NCBI GenBank assembly: GCA_007118235.1
Contig: SKRY01000254.1
Span: forward strand, 1-7,756
Direction: 5' to 3'
DNA from: Candidatus Hydrogenedentota bacterium
GTDB lineage: Bacteria; Hydrogenedentota; Hydrogenedentia; Hydrogenedentales; SLHB01
Length of the DNA: 7,756 nucleotides
A program made the translations under genes and the position numbers. This document shows positions 6,082 through 7,756 of the stretch, piece by piece; position 1 is the first letter of the stretch, and the number at the start of each line of letters is the position of its first letter. The notes below the pieces were generated by a model, which worked only from the letters and a program-made list of their open reading frames with translations, was not told where the DNA came from and ran no database searches.

Positions 6082-6574
6082 GACTAAATCTTTCTCCTTT
6101 GCCGCGGTACGCCGCCCGGGTTGGCCCCACGCGGAAATCAGGTTTCATCACATTACTTCGCCATGTAACGAAATGATAACTGATATGCCGTCCGCTGTCA
6201 AGCCTCACACCTTCGAAAGACGGCGATAGAGAGCGGATTGTGGCATATTTCACATTATGGCTGGTTCGTGAGGCGGCGTGTGAAGGCGTTCAGGTCTGGA
6301 TTGCGAACAACATGCGTTCTTAGTCGAACAGACAAGGTCCGGTTAGGCTTGTTGAACACTGCGTGACACGAATGCCGAGAATAGCCGGATGCCAGGGAGT
6401 CCGCGTTCCGCAAGCAATCCGCGCCGGGCGAAGCTCTGCGTTATGGAGCTGGCCACGAATGGGAACGGCGTTTCCCACTCCCAAGATGGGCGCGTAACAA
6501 AATGAGGGACGGGTGTTGTGGGGAAATGAGGCGGGCGGCGCGCTAACCCCGGTTGGGGACGCTTAGACCAGGGC
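6082..6574. other. 493-bp stretch with the ars promoter but no convincing gene
   Basis: The right-hand end of the ars leader and promoter occupies about 6082-6201. From 6202 to 6574 I find no believable coding sequence on either strand. The reading frames that cross it lack a recognisable family, good start signals or sensible composition. Small structures are present: TGGGAA/TTCCCA around a 6-nt loop at 6460-6477, and CCCC-GGTT-GGGG near 6548-6559. There is no clear terminator for the response-regulator gene that ends at 6575. Confidence 0.55.
6173..6201 (-). promoter_or_regulatory. Sigma-70-type promoter of the arsDA operon
   Basis: On the minus strand the -35 hexamer TTGACA (6196-6201) matches the consensus at 6 of 6 positions. 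It is separated by exactly 17 bp from the -10 hexamer TATCAT (6173-6178), which matches at 5 of 6. Transcription would start near 6166, giving a leader of about 85 nt before arsD. Just downstream of the -10 box, interleaved short dyads (TTCG-N8-CGAA and TTAC-N8-GTAA, about 6150-6172) could be an operator for a trans-acting ArsR-type repressor. The arms are only 4 bp and I do not recognise a known ArsR box. Confidence 0.75.
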
Positions 6575-7513
6575 TTAGTGACGCGCGTCGGGCGCGCCGC
6601 GGCGGTCCATGTAGATGCCAGCGCCTTTGCGGCTGGCCTGGGCCATGTTCCGGATTTGACTAAGGACCTCGAAGAGCTGCTGGGGCGACAGAAAATCGCG
6701 CTCATCCCGGAACGTCACGCAGAACATGATGTCCAGCAACGGCGCGCCGCTCGGTTTCTCTTGTTGGTCTATCGCCTCCTGATAACTCCCATGGCGGCCC
6801 AAATCCGTGTAGAGGGTTTCAAGATTCTTGCGCCACTGTTGCGTGGCGGTTTCACAGAAGGCTTGGGCGTCTTCCGGAGGCATGATGCACACGAAATGGC
6901 CGCTTCCCATGTGCCCCACAAAGAAATCCGTGATGGCCCCGCCGGCCTTCACCAAGAGTTGGCCCAGCCGGGTAACGGCTTCCTGTCGAGCCTGTCCTCC
7001 GCAGCGTTGCGCGAAGTCCCGCAGGGAGGGCAGCTCCACGTAGGCGACCGCGAACCGTTTCTGGTCGCAGATTCGCCTCTGCAATTCCCGTTTGGTATAG
7101 ACGGCGCTGGGAAGATTGGTCAAGGGATCCGTGACTTGGGCCTCGCTGCCGGAGCGCAGAAGAGCATCAATCCGCTGAATGAGGTTGGTTATGTCGAAGG
7201 GTTTGGAAACATAATCGTCCGCCCCTTGCGCCAGCCCGTGCTTCATCTCCTCTTCGCTGTTCATGGCCGAAAGCACGAGAATGGGAATGGTGTAATAGTC
7301 CGGGTCGCGGCGCAGTTGGCGGCAAAGCTCGAAGCCCGACATTCCGGGAAGCATGATGTCGAGCACAATAAGATCGGGCGGGGCGCTCTTGATGTGCTCC
7401 ATTGCCACCTTTCCCGAGCGTTCCCATACACACTCATGGCCCGCGCTCCGGAGACGTTGGCTAACGAATTCGGCGGTCTTCCGATCGTCTTCGAGGATCA
7501 AGATCCGGGCCAT
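6575..7513 (-). CDS. Response regulator: REC domain plus degenerate GGDEF domain
   Basis: This 312-residue cytoplasmic two-domain regulator has an N-terminal REC domain (about 2-120). It contains the acidic pocket E8-D9-D10, phosphoacceptor D52 in VLDIMLPGMSG, switch residue S82 in LVLSAMN, and K104 in YVSKPF, so it should be phosphorylated by a histidine kinase not encoded here. Residues about 125-305 look like a GGDEF fold: DPLTNLPSAVYTKREL matches the usual DPLTgLpNR opening. The catalytic loop, however, reads GSGHF (203-207) in place of GG(D/E)EF, so diguanylate cyclase activity is unlikely. The domain may bind nucleotide or a partner instead. No DNA-binding domain is present. The ATG at 7513 is preceded by GGGAG with 5-nt spacing; an ATG ten codons upstream gives a non-REC-like extension and is less likely. 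The gene starts 34 nt after the end of tRNA-Leu. Confidence 0.88.
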   Translation of the reverse strand: MARILILEDDRKTAEFVSQRLRSAGHECVWERSGKVAMEHIKSAPPDLIVLDIMLPGMSGFELCRQLRRDPDYYTIPILVLSAMNSEEEMKHGLAQGADDYVSKPFDITNLIQRIDALLRSGSEAQVTDPLTNLPSAVYTKRELQRRICDQKRFAVAYVELPSLRDFAQRCGGQARQEAVTRLGQLLVKAGGAITDFFVGHMGSGHFVCIMPPEDAQAFCETATQQWRKNLETLYTDLGRHGSYQEAIDQQEKPSGAPLLDIMFCVTFRDERDFLSPQQLFEVLSQIRNMAQASRKGAGIYMDRRGAPDARH

Positions 7514-7547
7514 GCTCACTCCCAGGGTATGCCACGGGTTCACGGCG

Positions 7548-7634
7548 TGGTGGGCGAGGGGGGACTTGAACCCCCAATCCCATTCGGGCAGCGGATTTTA
7601 AGTCCGCCGTGTATACCAGTTCCACCACTCGCCC
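7548..7634 (-). tRNA. tRNA-Leu (anticodon UAA)
   Basis: On the minus strand the acceptor stem GGGCGAG (7634-7628) pairs with CTCGCCC (7558-7552), followed by discriminator A (7551) and an encoded CCA (7550-7548). The anticodon stem GCGGA/TCCGC encloses the 7-nt loop CTTAAAA, giving anticodon TAA. A long variable arm (CCC-GAAT-GGG) makes it a class II tRNA, as expected for leucine, and the T-arm contains GGTTCAAGTCC. It reads UUA (and UUG by wobble), a codon family little used in GC-rich genes such as those here. Confidence 0.96.
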
Positions 7635-7697
7635 TGGAGTGATGCCAACAAGCCCCACGCACCCTTGCCCAAATATCCGGCGTTGATGAATGAAAGC

Positions 7698-7756
7698 TGG
7701 AGGCGGCACCCGGACTCGAACCGGGAGTACAAGGCTTTGCAGGCCTCTGCCTTACC
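7698..7756 (-). tRNA. tRNA-Cys (anticodon GCA), 5' end beyond the window
   Basis: The minus strand shows the D-arm remnant GGTAAGGCAGAG, an anticodon stem GAGGC/GCCTT (one G-U pair) with loop CTGCAAA and hence anticodon GCA, a T-arm with GGTTCGAGTCC, and a 3' acceptor strand TGCCGCC with discriminator U73, the identity base of tRNA-Cys, and encoded CCA at 7698-7700. The first part of the acceptor stem and D-arm lies beyond the right edge. It precedes tRNA-Leu by 63 nt on the same strand, so the two are probably one transcript. Confidence 0.94.

Noticed and set aside
6065..6253. 62-codon minus-strand frame upstream of arsD, considered as an ArsR or leader peptide
   Set aside because: It has no helix-turn-helix or cysteine motif, and it overlaps the promoter and its spacer.
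6343..6705. 120-codon minus-strand frame
   Set aside because: It overlaps the response-regulator gene in another frame, has no domain, and has an odd Pro/Trp-rich composition. It is treated as non-coding.
6578..7642. 354-codon open frame on the plus strand
   Set aside because: It is antisense to the response regulator and runs through the tRNA-Leu gene. No domain is seen.
1..7756. Mobile element, CRISPR array, toxin-antitoxin or phage-defence module
   Set aside because: No transposase or integrase motifs, no regularly spaced repeats, no terminal inverted repeats or direct repeat of the tRNA 3' end, and no gene pair of that kind were seen on either strand.

Overview
The window looks like a chromosomal segment from a GC-rich, poorly cultivated bacterium. 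The best hint of lineage is a prepilin-type protein ending in a 'NHIPGGSNVLYMDGHVEF' block, a gene class massively expanded in Planctomycetes, Lentisphaerae and especially Candidatus Hydrogenedentes. The secreted FG-GAP/VCBS propeller protein and a Tat-exported neighbour fit the same groups. This placement is inference from gene style, not from a marker gene.

Layout, left to right. The left edge holds the first 35 codons of a minus-strand gene with a textbook twin-arginine signal peptide (1-105). An AT-rich divergent intergenic region follows (106-544). Next come two plus-strand genes for surface or exported proteins: a DUF1559-like pseudopilin (545-1618) and a secreted beta-propeller protein with four Asp-rich calcium-binding-type loops (1867-3435). 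Each is followed by a perfect GC-rich hairpin. The second hairpin (3508-3549, 15-bp stem) lies between convergent genes and probably ends transcription from both sides.

The minus-strand half starts with an arsenical-resistance pair. The order of transcription is arsD (6081-5473) then arsA (5414-3627), driven by a near-consensus sigma-70 promoter (TTGACA, 17 bp, TATCAT). ArsA has both P-loops, both DTAPTGHT motifs and the three metal-binding cysteines of the E. coli enzyme at almost identical residue numbers. ArsD is unusual: the normal metallochaperone is fused to a carboxymuconolactone decarboxylase/AhpD-like domain with a CxxC motif and ends in a cysteine-rich tail. No arsenite pump, arsR or arsC is present in the window. 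The chaperone-ATPase pair must therefore serve a pump encoded elsewhere, or do something else.

Upstream of the ars pair is a 493-bp stretch with the promoter but no convincing gene. Beyond it lie a two-domain response regulator (REC plus a GGDEF domain that has lost its catalytic motif), a tRNA-Leu(UAA) directly upstream of it, and the 3' part of a tRNA-Cys(GCA), all on the minus strand.

No mobile element, CRISPR array or recognisable defence system is visible. The most novel-looking item is the ArsD-CMD fusion encoded with ArsA.
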